DNA of 64,000 nt. It comes from Methylophaga sp. Its GTDB lineage: Bacteria > Pseudomonadota > Gammaproteobacteria > Nitrosococcales > Methylophagaceae. Below are positions 28,198 to 38,345 of the stretch, piece after piece (positions within the stretch are counted from its first letter, which is position 1; each line of letters begins with the position of its first letter). The DNA is taken from positions 22,548-86,547 of the forward strand of contig JASBUF010000041.1 of the NCBI GenBank assembly GCA_030148085.1, given 5' to 3'. The translations under genes were made by a program, and so were the position numbers. The notes below the pieces were generated by a model. The model had not been told where the DNA came from. It saw only the letters and a program-made list of their open reading frames with translations, and did no database searches.

Positions 28198-29097
28198 TTA
28201 TGAATTCAGGATGTCATTAAATGCGGCTTGTAACTCAGTATAGTGAAACTGGAAGCCTGCTGCGCGGGCATTTTCCGGCAGAACACGCTGACCGCCCAAT
28301 AGGAGTTCTGAAAGTTCACCTAAACCAGCTTTGAGCACACAGGCGGGTACCCTTATCAGCGCCGGGCGGTGTAGCTGATGAGCCAGGGTCCGAGTGAACT
28401 CGGCATTAGTGACTGGTCCCGGCGCTGTGCCATTGAAGACGCCTTCCAGTGCAGTTTGTTTGCTCAGAAAGATAAACAGGTTGGCGATATCGTCGATATG
28501 TACCCATGGCATATATTGTGTGCCATCGCCCATCGGTCCGCCAAGTCCCAGACGGAAGGGAAGTAATAGGCGTTGCAGTAGACCGCCGTTTGCTGCCAGA
28601 ACCAGTCCGGTGCGGACAATGCACACCCTGACACCAGCCTCACGTGCTTTTAAGGCGGCGTGTTCCCAGCGCTCACACAGTTGGTGAGCATACTCATCAT
28701 GAAAGCCGCTGTTTTCGTTAAGCGGTGTATCACCCAGATCACCATACCAGCCGACGGCGGAACCACTGATCAACGCGGCTGGTTTTTTCTGTCGTTGGCT
28801 TAGCCACTGCACCAGTTGCTCAGTTAAGTCGATACGGCTTTGTTCCAGAATGCGCTTACGCCTTGCTGACCATCTGGCATTGGCAATGGGGGCGCCGGCC
28901 AGATTGATCACCACATCCACATGTTCATGGCTGCCGATTTCGGTCAGATTGGTAATGGCAATGGCCGATAAACCGCAGCGGCGGTGAACTTTTTCACGCT
29001 GCCGACTGAGGACGATCACGGTATGTCCGGCTGCCTGAAGCTTTTGGCAAATCGCGGCGCCAATCAGGCCGGTGCCTCCGGTGAGCAGATAGTTCAT
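28198..29097 (-). CDS. TIGR01777-family NAD-dependent epimerase (YfcH-like)
   Basis: 299 residues, Rossmann fold with LTGGTGLIGAAICQKL at the start and a C-terminal DUF1731 segment (VLPENARAAGFQF). The family is similar to cell-division inhibitor SulA homologs only by old naming; its true function is unknown. It is first in a two-gene unit with hemH. Confidence 0.9.
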   Translation of the reverse strand: MNYLLTGGTGLIGAAICQKLQAAGHTVIVLSRQREKVHRRCGLSAIAITNLTEIGSHEHVDVVINLAGAPIANARWSARRKRILEQSRIDLTEQLVQWLSQRQKKPAALISGSAVGWYGDLGDTPLNENSGFHDEYAHQLCERWEHAALKAREAGVRVCIVRTGLVLAANGGLLQRLLLPFRLGLGGPMGDGTQYMPWVHIDDIANLFIFLSKQTALEGVFNGTAPGPVTNAEFTRTLAHQLHRPALIRVPACVLKAGLGELSELLLGGQRVLPENARAAGFQFHYTELQAAFNDILNS

Positions 29098-29235
29098 AAC
29101 TTATCCATTTTAAATGTGTCAGAGCTATAGAACACGCTAATCTGAGAAAGTTTGCATGATGTTATTATGGCAAAACCAATCAGCTAATGCGCATGAATGG
29201 CGGTAATCTGAACACAGAAATCAACAGGGGCCACA

Positions 29236-30192
29236 GTGACTCAGCATACAAAAGTGAAAGTCGGTATCAGTAGTTGTCTACTTGGTGAAGAAGTGCGTTA
29301 TGACGGCACCCACAAGCACTTACGTATGGCGACTGAAAGTTTGTCACGCTACTTTGATTTCGTTTCTGAATGCCCTGAGATGGGAATTGGTATGGGCGTA
29401 CCGCGAAAGCCGATTCGGCTGGTCGGTGATGTGAACGCACCTAAAGCGGTGGCTGTGCATGATGAGACACTTGACTACACCTCCGAGCTTACCCGCTTTG
29501 GCCAGCAAAAGGCGATAGAGCATCACGACTTGTCGGGTTATATTTTTATGAAAAATTCACCGAGTTGCGGCGTGTTCCGGGTCAAGGTGTATCAGCAAAA
29601 CGGCTATCCGGCCCCATCGCCGGGGCGTGGCTTGTATGCTCATGCTATTATGCAGGCATATCCACATCTGCCGGTAGAAGAGTCCGGTCGTTTGGCTGAT
29701 GCCTGCCTGCGCGAAAACTTTGTGACCCGGGTATTTGCCTATGCCAACTGGCAGGCACTAACGCGCGAAGGACTGAGCGCCAAAGCGATTTTGGATTTTC
29801 ATGTGCGCTACAAATACTGTCTGATGGCGCACTCGCCGACAAAATACGCCGAATTGGGCAGAATGCTGGCCGATGCAGGAAACCATGATCCCGTTGAGCT
29901 CGGTGAGCGCTATTTTGCCGAATTGATGGCGACCTTGGGCAAGTTGGCTTCCAGGAAGACGCATACCAATGTGCTGATGCACCTGCAGGGCTACCTGAAG
30001 AAAAAAATCAGTGCGGCGGAAAAGACCGAATTGGCGAAGATCATAGAGCAGTACCGGACGGCACAGTTGCCTTTGATTGTGCCGGTGACCTTGCTAAAGC
30101 ACCATTTCAACAATCATCCCGATCCCTATATTCTGCGACAGGCCTACTTACAGCCTTACCCGGACGATCTCAGCCTACGTAACGCGATCTGA
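29236..30192 (+). CDS. DUF523-DUF1722 protein (YbgA-like)
   Basis: 318 residues from a GTG start. The N-terminal DUF523 domain has the cysteine motif ISSCLLGEEVRYDG and NSPSCG; the C-terminal DUF1722 domain has HSPTKYAELGR. In many bacteria this protein is next to photolyase and linked to UV response; no photolyase is here. Recent work ties DUF523 to thiouracil handling, but the link to this long form is not certain. Confidence 0.9.
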   Translation: MTQHTKVKVGISSCLLGEEVRYDGTHKHLRMATESLSRYFDFVSECPEMGIGMGVPRKPIRLVGDVNAPKAVAVHDETLDYTSELTRFGQQKAIEHHDLSGYIFMKNSPSCGVFRVKVYQQNGYPAPSPGRGLYAHAIMQAYPHLPVEESGRLADACLRENFVTRVFAYANWQALTREGLSAKAILDFHVRYKYCLMAHSPTKYAELGRMLADAGNHDPVELGERYFAELMATLGKLASRKTHTNVLMHLQGYLKKKISAAEKTELAKIIEQYRTAQLPLIVPVTLLKHHFNNHPDPYILRQAYLQPYPDDLSLRNAI

Positions 30193-30209
30193 CGACAGCT
30201 AGCCCCCTG

Positions 30210-30229
30210 AGTGTAATCTGATTTACACT
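30210..30229. promoter_or_regulatory. Inverted repeat upstream of the MASE1 GGDEF-EAL gene
   Basis: Perfect 7-bp arms AGTGTAA/TTACACT with a 6-base loop, 26 bases before the start. No T-run, so an operator is more likely than a terminator. Confidence 0.45.
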
Positions 30230-30255
30230 TGAGATTCGTGTCATCAAGGATTGAT

Positions 30256-33200
30256 ATGCGCGTGAGTAAGACTTTTACTCTCAATGCCCTGCTAGTACTC
30301 GCTATCGCATTGTGTGGCTATGCCATGGGCTTGCTGGCCTTGCCGCCATTTGGGGCGTCACCATTCTGGCTGCCTGCCGGTTTGGCGGTGTCCGGCGTAT
30401 TGATATGGGGGCGACAGGCGCTGCCCGCTATATTCATTGGTGGCGTCCTGCTGAGTATCGAAACTAGCGCCAAAGCCAACTTCCCTACGTTACTCTTTGC
30501 GGCTCTATCCGGACTTTATCTCGTTCTGCTTGCCATAATTGCCCTGTTTCTTCTGAGGCGGGTCCGGCTATGGCCAGAAACCTTGTTCAGAGAAAAGCCA
30601 ATCCTGCAGTTTCTGGCCTTAACCGCCTTTGTCGCACCGATGCTACCCGCCTTGTTGATGGCTATCACGCAGTCGTTGATGGGACAAACCTCACTGACCC
30701 AGGTGTTACACATCACCCTGTTCTGGTGGCTGGGTAGTGCGGTAGGTATTGTGATCACGGTGCCGATAATGCTGTGCCTGTTTGCTTCTCCGCGTTCGAT
30801 CTGGCAACCACGGATGCTGACACTGTGCGTGCCGATGCTGAGTTTATTAGTGCTGGCTGTGATTATTCTGACCAGTGTGAAAGAGCGTGAAATGGCATTA
30901 AGCCAGACCCGTTTTGATGCCAACGTCAATGTAGCAATGACCTTGATAGAGAACGAAGTTGATTTTCATCAGGGTTTATTGCAGGCGATGCAAGCCTATT
31001 TCACACACAGTGAATACGTCACGGCAGATGAGTTCAGGCAGTTCTCCCGTGATTATTCCAGCCACCAACGTGATATCGGTTACCTGGCCTGGTTGGAACT
31101 GAAAATGAGCGAGGCGCAGACCGTTGAGGCTGTGGAGGTCAGGTATCACAGCCAGATTGAGACCAATGAAGATGTGACACGTCTGCAGGGGCTGAATTTA
31201 TGTGACGCGGTGGGACAGGCATTTTGCGATGAATTGGTGGGGATAGAGTTCACCTTGATTGATGCGCGTGAATTGTCACCGGCTTTGCCTTCCGGGGCGG
31301 GGGAGTACGCGTATCTGCAACGCGTACAGACTTCGCCGGATAGCATCAGTGGCTGGATCCTGCAGGTTGTCGATTATAAAACCTTCTTCTCCGATATTTT
31401 TTTACATGTGCCGAATGCCTGGGTTGATTTTGCCGTCATCAATTTAAGCACGGGACAGCCTGTGTTTGATTCATCACCTATGCAACATGGCCTGGGTGGT
31501 CGCTGGCAGCCTGTATTGGCAGCTTCGCAGGTTATCAACGTATTGGATCAGCGCTGGCGTATTGACTTTCACCCTTCTTCCCTGTTTACCCGAACCTTTA
31601 CCAGTTGGTTGTTTTACTGGGTGGGCTTGATCGCCTTATTACTGTTTGGCCTGACGACAAGCTGGTTATTGGCGATGAGTGGCCGTTTTACCTTGGTTGA
31701 AGAGGAAGTGGCAGACAAAACTCGTGAGCTCAATAACCGCACCCAATTACTGGCTGTCAGTGAACGAAAATACCGGCGTCTGGTTGAAAATATTCAGGAT
31801 GAGTATTTTCTCTACAGTCACGATCGCGACGGTATGTTTCATTACGTGAGTCCTTCTGTTCAGCCCATGTTGGGCTACAGTCAAGATGAATTCATGACGC
31901 ATTACTCCCGTTATATGCCGCAATCGGAAAAGAACCGGGATGTGACATTTATGACGGAGCAAACGCTGGCCGGGAACAAGTCCAACTATGAAGTGGAGAT
32001 AGTCAGTAAGCAGGGCAAATTACACACCTTGGCCGTGACCGAAATGCCGAGTTATAACGAGGCTGGCGACATTATCGGTGTGGAGGGTATTGCTCGTGAT
32101 ATCACCGATTTTAAAGTCTCACAGCAGAAACTGGAAAAACTGTCGCTGGCCGTGGAGCACAGCCCGAATGCCGTGTTGATCATGGATAAATCCGGTCAGG
32201 TGGAATACGTGAACCCTAAGTTCACGGCGATAACCGGTTTCAGTAATGAGGAGAGTCTGGGTGTATGGCCAGATCTTATCAACTCCGGGGTGAATCCACC
32301 GGGTATCTATGAGGAAATCTGGCAGCGCATTCGTGATGGCGAGGAGTGGCGCGGTGAATTGCAGAACCGTAAGAAAAACGGCGATTTGTACTGGGCTCAG
32401 GAACTGATTGCACCAATGACCAATGAGACCGGTGAAGTCTCACATTTTGTCGCCACCCAGGTAGATATTACTGAAGCCCGCCGTTTAAGCGAGGAAACTT
32501 CCTATCAGGCCACCCACGATCAATTGACCGGATTGATCAACCGCCGTGAATTTGACTTGCGGCTGGATCGCGTCATTCTGGCCGCCAAGCATAATCTGAC
32601 TGAACATGCCCTGTGCTTTCTCGATCTTGATCAATTCAAGCTGGTGAATGACACCTGTGGTCATATTGCCGGTGATGAATTGCTGCGGCAAATTGGTAGC
32701 TTGTTACAAGGCAATGTGCGTTCCCGTGACACCATCGCCCGTCTGGGCGGCGATGAATTTGCCATTTTGATGGAGCATTGCAGTATTGATCAGGCTTATA
32801 AGGCCTGTGAACAGATCTTACAGTTGCTGCAGGAGTTTCGTTTTCTCTGGCAGGATTACACCTTCACGGTAGGTGGCAGCATCGGCTTGGCGATTATCGA
32901 TCAGCACACCCGTGATGCCAATGAGGCGTTGCGTAATGTCGATACGGCCTGTTATTCGGCCAAGGATGCGGGGCGAAACCGTGTTGAAATTCACAGTGAA
33001 GACAGCCTGCGCTTGCAGCAACGGCGTGGTGAAATTCAGTGGAGCAGTGAGATCAGTGAAGCCTTGGATGATGATCGTTTCCTGCTGTATGCCCAGCCCA
33101 TCAAGCCCTTGCACAATCCGGATCTCGGCATGTGCTATGAGATTCTGGTCAGGCTACAGCGCAAAGATGGAGAGATATCACCGCCCGGAGCCTTTCTGCC

Positions 33201-33792
33201 CGCGGCTGAGCGCTATAACTCGATTGGTCGCATTGACCGCTGGGTCGTGACCCATGCCTTTGAATGGCTGGCCTTGCATGCTGATAGCTTGGGGCCTATG
33301 ACGGCGTTGTCTATCAATTTATCCGGCTTGTCACTCGGCGATGAATCGATGCTGCGCTTTATCATTAATCAATTAAAAAACAGCCAAGTACCAGCCGAGA
33401 AGGTGAAATTTGAAATTACCGAGACGGCAGCGATTGCCAATTTGCGATCAGCGACTACCTTCATTGAAACCCTGACGGAGTATGGCATTCGTTTCTCACT
33501 GGATGATTTTGGTAGTGGCTTGTCGTCATTTGCCTATCTCAAAAAATTGCGTGTTCATGCGTTGAAAATTGACGGAATGTTTGTCAGAGACATGCTTAAA
33601 GATCCGCTTGATGCGGAGATGGTGAAGTCGATTAATGAAATCGGTCATGTCATGGGGCTGAAAACGATTGCTGAATTTGTTGAATCCGACGCGATCATGG
33701 CGAGTTTGCAGAAAATTGGTGTGGATTACGTGCAGGGCTATGCTATAGGCAAACCTGTGCCAATTGATGATATTCTCAACAATTTGGTTTAG
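30256..33792 (+). CDS. MASE1-CHASE-PAS-PAS-GGDEF-EAL c-di-GMP enzyme
   Basis: 1178 residues from the ATG at 30256, which has an AAGGA ribosome site; an upstream TTG is less likely. Order: eight-helix MASE1 region (to ~215), a periplasmic CHASE-like sensor (~230-430), a further helix, two PAS domains (~515 and ~635), GGDEF (~760-920) and EAL (~930-1175). RLGGDEFAIL keeps the cyclase active site. The EAL domain reads EIL but keeps ITETAAI, DDFGSG and the KIDGMFV lysine, so both activities are possible. The next gene is a paralog over the PAS-GGDEF-EAL part. Confidence 0.92.
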   Translation: MRVSKTFTLNALLVLAIALCGYAMGLLALPPFGASPFWLPAGLAVSGVLIWGRQALPAIFIGGVLLSIETSAKANFPTLLFAALSGLYLVLLAIIALFLLRRVRLWPETLFREKPILQFLALTAFVAPMLPALLMAITQSLMGQTSLTQVLHITLFWWLGSAVGIVITVPIMLCLFASPRSIWQPRMLTLCVPMLSLLVLAVIILTSVKEREMALSQTRFDANVNVAMTLIENEVDFHQGLLQAMQAYFTHSEYVTADEFRQFSRDYSSHQRDIGYLAWLELKMSEAQTVEAVEVRYHSQIETNEDVTRLQGLNLCDAVGQAFCDELVGIEFTLIDARELSPALPSGAGEYAYLQRVQTSPDSISGWILQVVDYKTFFSDIFLHVPNAWVDFAVINLSTGQPVFDSSPMQHGLGGRWQPVLAASQVINVLDQRWRIDFHPSSLFTRTFTSWLFYWVGLIALLLFGLTTSWLLAMSGRFTLVEEEVADKTRELNNRTQLLAVSERKYRRLVENIQDEYFLYSHDRDGMFHYVSPSVQPMLGYSQDEFMTHYSRYMPQSEKNRDVTFMTEQTLAGNKSNYEVEIVSKQGKLHTLAVTEMPSYNEAGDIIGVEGIARDITDFKVSQQKLEKLSLAVEHSPNAVLIMDKSGQVEYVNPKFTAITGFSNEESLGVWPDLINSGVNPPGIYEEIWQRIRDGEEWRGELQNRKKNGDLYWAQELIAPMTNETGEVSHFVATQVDITEARRLSEETSYQATHDQLTGLINRREFDLRLDRVILAAKHNLTEHALCFLDLDQFKLVNDTCGHIAGDELLRQIGSLLQGNVRSRDTIARLGGDEFAILMEHCSIDQAYKACEQILQLLQEFRFLWQDYTFTVGGSIGLAIIDQHTRDANEALRNVDTACYSAKDAGRNRVEIHSEDSLRLQQRRGEIQWSSEISEALDDDRFLLYAQPIKPLHNPDLGMCYEILVRLQRKDGEISPPGAFLPAAERYNSIGRIDRWVVTHAFEWLALHADSLGPMTALSINLSGLSLGDESMLRFIINQLKNSQVPAEKVKFEITETAAIANLRSATTFIETLTEYGIRFSLDDFGSGLSSFAYLKKLRVHALKIDGMFVRDMLKDPLDAEMVKSINEIGHVMGLKTIAEFVESDAIMASLQKIGVDYVQGYAIGKPVPIDDILNNLV

Positions 33793-33795
33793 TGG

Positions 33796-36210
33796 ATGAA
33801 CGCAATGAGCAGGGATGAGCTGGTCATACTCAAGAACCAGGCCGCGATATTGTATCAACAGGCGCTGTTTTCAAATGCAACGGTGATTGGCGTTGCTATT
33901 TTGATGTATAGCCTGTTTTCTGATCATGAATATGCGCCATGGCTAATGACCTGGAGCATCGCGATAAGCCTCATTGCCTGTCTGCGCCTCGTTTTACTCT
34001 ATACCTATAAGCGTCAGCAGCAACGTGGTGCGATCAATCCCCGCAAGTGGATACGGGCTTACGTGGTGCTCACCTTTATGGTCGGTGTGGTGTGGGGAAG
34101 TTCCAGTATCTTTTATGTGTTGATCGACGATATCCAGATCAACACCTTGTTCTATGTGTTAATCAGTACGGTGGTGGCTGCTGCTGTGCCGGTTTTGGCG
34201 GCCTGGCTTCCGGCATTTATGGCCTATACCATGCCGCAGGTGATTTTTCTCACATCCATGTCAACCTATCAGATTCAGACTACCGATGCCCAGAATCTGG
34301 TGTATTTCCTGACCTTTGCCTTTATCGCCTATTTTTTGTTGATGGTATCGCTGGCTCGGCGTGCCAATCAAAACATTGTGCAGGGCCTGAAACTGCAGCA
34401 GCACAATCAACACTTGCTCGACAAATTAAATGATGAGGTAGCGCAGCGTGAACAATTGGTGCAGTCGCGAACTCAAGAGCTGGTGGTGGCGAACCAGAAA
34501 CTGAAATCCAGTCAGACGCATATGCTCAAGTTGTCGCGTGCTGTTGAGTCGAGCCCAAATCCGATTTTGATTACTGATGCCGTCGGCATTATTGAATACG
34601 TCAACAAAAAATGTGTGCAGGTTTCCGGTTTTAGTGCTGCGGAGGTATCGGGCAAAAAACTGGAACAGTTCATGAGCTATAACGTCAGCAATCGCCAGTT
34701 CGATGAAATTTGGTCGACGGTGGCCAAGGAAGGTGAATGGCATGGTGAACTGAAAAACTGTAAAAAAGATGGTAGTTATTTCTGGCTGAAAGTGTATTTG
34801 GCGGCCGTATTCGGTGATGATCAGACGGTGACCAATTATGTGGTGATTTATGAGGACATTACCGACTCACGCCGACTGGCAGAAAAGCTGTCCTATCAGG
34901 CGACCCATGATGATCTGACGGGGCTTATCAATCGCGTTGAGTTTGAGAACCGGCTCAATATGCTGGTGGAGGATGCCAGAAACCGTCGCTCCAAACATGC
35001 TTTGTGTTTCCTCGATCTTGATCAGTTTAAGGTGATCAACGATACCTGTGGCCATATTGCCGGTGATGAGCTGTTACGTCAGTTGGGTAAATTATTGGCC
35101 GCCAGTACCCGCAAGACCGATACCCTGGCCAGGCTCGGTGGTGATGAGTTTGCGATTCTGATTGTCGATTGTGAACCGCAACAGGCTGAGTGGATCGCCA
35201 ATGAAGTCAGGGAGATGGTCGAACAGTTCCAGTTTATCTGGGAGTCTCAGTTGTTCACTATCGGTGTCAGTATTGGTGTGACCAGCATTGATCAGCATAC
35301 GCCGGGTCGTACTGAAGTGTTGAAGCAGGCGGATAGCGCCTGTTATGCCGCCAAGAACTCAGGCCGTAACCGAGTGTATCTGTATCAGCAACAGGATAAA
35401 CAACTGGCTCAGCAGGAAGGCGAGTTCAAATGGGTGAACGAAGTGAAAGAGGCGATCCTGGATAATCGTCTTGAGTTATTTGTACAGCCCATTATTTCCA
35501 CCCAGTCAGAACATTTAAGCTCGTATGAGGTTCTGGTCAGGCTGAGGAATAAGGCAGGGCAGCTGTTTCCCCCGGGCGCCTTCTTACCTTCGGCAGAACG
35601 CTATAACTTGTCTGACAAGGTTGATCGCTGGGTGATTGATCATGTTTTCGCCTGGCTGGAGCTGCATCAGCACAAGCTACCATTCCTCAAACAACTGGCC
35701 ATCAATTTATCCGGTGCTTCATTAGGTCATACGGAGATGCTGGCCTACATCAGCTCACGCTTGGCCACGGCGAACTTTAAAGCCTCGATGATTAAGTTTG
35801 AAATTACCGAAACTGCCGCTATTGGGAATCTGCGTAATGCCAACACGTTCATCAAAGCCCTGTCGGAAATTGGTTGTCAGTTTTCATTGGATGACTTTGG
35901 CAGTGGTTTGTCCTCATTCGGCTATTTGAAGAATTTGCCGGTACAAAGTATTAAAATCGATGGCATGTTCGTGAAAGATATGAACACCGACCCGCTGGAT
36001 TTTGAAATGGTGAAGTCGATTAATGACATCGGCCATGTAATGGGACTGGAAACTATCGCCGAATTTGTCGAAGACGAACAGATTTGGGAAAAACTGCGCT
36101 CAATCGGCGTTGATTACGGGCAGGGCTACCACCTTGGCAAGCCGGTACCAATCGATGCGATTCTCAGTCCGGCCACAGCGGCCAAGCGGGAGCGAACTCA
36201 GTCAGTCTAG
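33796..36210 (+). CDS. Membrane PAS-GGDEF-EAL c-di-GMP enzyme (paralog of the upstream gene)
   Basis: 804 residues: about six membrane helices (20-195), a coiled coil (~205-235), one PAS (~245-360), GGDEF (~370-530) with RLGGDEFAIL, and EAL (~545-795) with EVLVRL, ITETAAIGN and DDFGSG. The catalytic half closely resembles that of the preceding gene, differing mainly in the sensor end. The two genes are 3 bases apart and likely arose by tandem duplication followed by a change of sensor. Confidence 0.92.
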   Translation: MNAMSRDELVILKNQAAILYQQALFSNATVIGVAILMYSLFSDHEYAPWLMTWSIAISLIACLRLVLLYTYKRQQQRGAINPRKWIRAYVVLTFMVGVVWGSSSIFYVLIDDIQINTLFYVLISTVVAAAVPVLAAWLPAFMAYTMPQVIFLTSMSTYQIQTTDAQNLVYFLTFAFIAYFLLMVSLARRANQNIVQGLKLQQHNQHLLDKLNDEVAQREQLVQSRTQELVVANQKLKSSQTHMLKLSRAVESSPNPILITDAVGIIEYVNKKCVQVSGFSAAEVSGKKLEQFMSYNVSNRQFDEIWSTVAKEGEWHGELKNCKKDGSYFWLKVYLAAVFGDDQTVTNYVVIYEDITDSRRLAEKLSYQATHDDLTGLINRVEFENRLNMLVEDARNRRSKHALCFLDLDQFKVINDTCGHIAGDELLRQLGKLLAASTRKTDTLARLGGDEFAILIVDCEPQQAEWIANEVREMVEQFQFIWESQLFTIGVSIGVTSIDQHTPGRTEVLKQADSACYAAKNSGRNRVYLYQQQDKQLAQQEGEFKWVNEVKEAILDNRLELFVQPIISTQSEHLSSYEVLVRLRNKAGQLFPPGAFLPSAERYNLSDKVDRWVIDHVFAWLELHQHKLPFLKQLAINLSGASLGHTEMLAYISSRLATANFKASMIKFEITETAAIGNLRNANTFIKALSEIGCQFSLDDFGSGLSSFGYLKNLPVQSIKIDGMFVKDMNTDPLDFEMVKSINDIGHVMGLETIAEFVEDEQIWEKLRSIGVDYGQGYHLGKPVPIDAILSPATAAKRERTQSV

Positions 36211-36225
36211 TTACTAGGGGACAGA

Positions 36226-37206
36226 ATGCTCCATCGGCGTGATTTCTTATTCAGTCTGCTAGGTCTTGCCGTCTCGACCCAGCAGCTTCGCGCGGCTGAC
36301 TCGAGGCAGACTGGTCTGGTACTGGATGAGGGGTTTAGTCGCCATCAGATTTCAGCGTCGCACCCGGAATCACCAGCCCGCTATGCAGCGATTGAACAGG
36401 CGCTGGCCGACTGGCCGCAAGCCGGGAGTCTGCAACTGTTGCAACCGCTAAGTCTGACCGCGGCAGAGCCCTGGCTACAGCAGATCCACAGTGATGCCCA
36501 TATTGCGGCGATAAAGTCACAACGAGCCACCTTCGACGATGCCTTACTGGCAACGGCGGCTGTTCTATCCGCTGTTGATGCGGTAATGCAGGGGACGGTG
36601 AGAAATGCCTTTTCTGCCTCGCGGCCTCCCGGGCACCATGCACTGAATAGCGGACAAGAAGAGGGTTTCTGCTATTTCAATCATATTGCAGTGGCGGCCC
36701 GCTATGCCCAACAGCACTATCAGGCTGAGAAAATACTGATTATCGATTGGGACTATCACCATGGAAATGGCACGGAGTGGGCATTTTATGATGATCCCTC
36801 TGTCCTGTTCTTTTCCACTCATGATCAGTTTTCCTATCCCGGCACCGGTAGTCCGTTACGCCGCGGTGAGGGGGCTGGTAAAGGCTTCAATATCAATGTG
36901 CATCTTGATTGCGGGACTGACGATAAGGCGCTATTAGACACCTTTGAAACTGTGCTCAGGCCGGCTGTTGCCGCATTCAAGCCTAATTTGATATTGGTCT
37001 CAGCGGGCTTTGACAGCCGTGAGGATGATTTACTGGGCTGCTTCAATGTGACTGATGACGGCTTCTACCAGTTGACTCAGTGGGTGATGGCACTGGCCGA
37101 CAAGTATTGTGACGGCAGACTGGTGTCGCTGCTTGAAGGCGGTTACAACATCAGGGGTAATGCCAGTGCGGTCATCAGTCACTTGAAAGCCCTAAAAGGT
37201 TTCTGA
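36226..37206 (+). CDS. Histone-deacetylase-family hydrolase with Tat signal
   Basis: 326 residues. The N-terminus HRRDFLFSLLGLAV followed by an alanine-rich cleavage region is a twin-arginine signal. The catalytic set is complete: RPPGHHA, the metal ligands in DWDYHHGNG, SAGFDSREDD and the final GGYN. Homologs are acetylpolyamine or acetoin-type deacetylases, normally cytoplasmic. It follows the GGDEF-EAL genes by 15 bases. The substrate is unknown. Confidence 0.88.
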   Translation: MLHRRDFLFSLLGLAVSTQQLRAADSRQTGLVLDEGFSRHQISASHPESPARYAAIEQALADWPQAGSLQLLQPLSLTAAEPWLQQIHSDAHIAAIKSQRATFDDALLATAAVLSAVDAVMQGTVRNAFSASRPPGHHALNSGQEEGFCYFNHIAVAARYAQQHYQAEKILIIDWDYHHGNGTEWAFYDDPSVLFFSTHDQFSYPGTGSPLRRGEGAGKGFNINVHLDCGTDDKALLDTFETVLRPAVAAFKPNLILVSAGFDSREDDLLGCFNVTDDGFYQLTQWVMALADKYCDGRLVSLLEGGYNIRGNASAVISHLKALKGF

Positions 37207-37354
37207 ACAAAAGTCAATTTTCTGACAGATCGTCTCCATGCTGATTGTATTGAGCAAATAGTCGACTCTTAGATACTTATTAATGTTGTGGTAATGCATT
37301 GATAATTAATGCTTATTTTTCTTGTTGAGCTGTTTTTGTGACGTAGTCGAGTTG

Positions 37355-37371
37355 TGGGCATAGTTTCTGCA
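37355..37371 (+). promoter_or_regulatory. Sigma-54 (RpoN) promoter candidate for rpfF
   Basis: TGGGCAT, then AGTTT, then CTGCA: GG and GC are 10 bases apart as required. The surrounding 20 bases are nearly the same as the site upstream of flgA. It is 75 bases before rpfF. Confidence 0.6.
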
Positions 37372-37445
37372 AGAAAGGTGCTGTGAGCGCCGATGATGCC
37401 GTTAGGAAGCATCACGGTCACCATTTTGAGTTCAAGGAGAACGAG

Positions 37446-38345
37446 ATGAACGCTACAGCCCACCAATTGCATAATACGTTTTCAGGCTTGCAGGTTGCCG
37501 AGAATAAACAGTACGAACAACTGAATACCTTCTACGATGCCAAGTACAAGACCGGCTGGTTTTCTATGAAAGGGTCACCTCGTCCTTGCTTTACACCGAC
37601 GCTGCTAAAAGAGATTTCCCGTTATTTCACTAGCGTCAGGCAGGAAATGCTGGCTAGCCAGGGACAGCAATACGATTATCTGGTGCTAGCCTCTTCGGTA
37701 GATAATGTCTTCAATCTGGGCGGAGACCTTGAGCTGTTTTCAAGGTTGATCGCCAACCAAGATGCAGACGGTCTATTGCAGTACGCGATCAGTTGTATCG
37801 ATGTACTCCATGCCAACATGGTTCACCTGAATACTGATCTCACCACGATTGCTCTGGTGAAAGGTGATGCCCTGGGGGGGGGCTTTGAGGCAGCCTTATC
37901 GAGTAATGTGCTGATTGCAGAGCGAGGTACTAAGTTGGGTCTGCCGGAAGTGCTGTTTAACCTGTTTCCAGGTATGGGAGCCTATTCGTTATTGTCCAGG
38001 AAAATCGGCCCGTCTGCGGCGGAAAAGATGATTCTGTCAGGTACCTTGTACTCCGCTGAAGCACTGTATGAGATGGGTGTGGTTGATGTACTGGCCGAGC
38101 CGGGAGATGGCGAACTGGAAGTCTACCGCTACATCGATAAGGCAGCTAGAACACAGAACAGCCATGATGCGCTGCGTCGGGTACGGGACCTGTGTAACCC
38201 TGTGACCTATGAGGAGCTGCTGAATATCACCAAGGTCTGGGTCGAGTCAGCCTTAAAGCTCAGACCTAAAGATCTGCGTATGATGCAGAGACTGGTCCAG
38301 CGGCAGTCACACAAAACAGGTGTGGAGCAGGCTGTTACTGGCTAG
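37446..38345 (+). CDS. rpfF: RpfF, DSF-family signal synthase (crotonase fold)
   Basis: 299 residues from the ATG at 37446, with AAGGAG placed 6 bases before it. Resembles RpfF from xanthomonads in PRPCFTPTLL, NLGGDLELF, GDALGGGFEAALS and LPEVLFNLFPGMGAYS; the two catalytic glutamates (in GGFEAAL and GLPEVLF) are present. It makes cis-2-unsaturated fatty acid signals from acyl-ACP. It is convergent with rpfC and the two reading frames overlap by 11 bases. Confidence 0.92.
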   Translation: MNATAHQLHNTFSGLQVAENKQYEQLNTFYDAKYKTGWFSMKGSPRPCFTPTLLKEISRYFTSVRQEMLASQGQQYDYLVLASSVDNVFNLGGDLELFSRLIANQDADGLLQYAISCIDVLHANMVHLNTDLTTIALVKGDALGGGFEAALSSNVLIAERGTKLGLPEVLFNLFPGMGAYSLLSRKIGPSAAEKMILSGTLYSAEALYEMGVVDVLAEPGDGELEVYRYIDKAARTQNSHDALRRVRDLCNPVTYEELLNITKVWVESALKLRPKDLRMMQRLVQRQSHKTGVEQAVTG

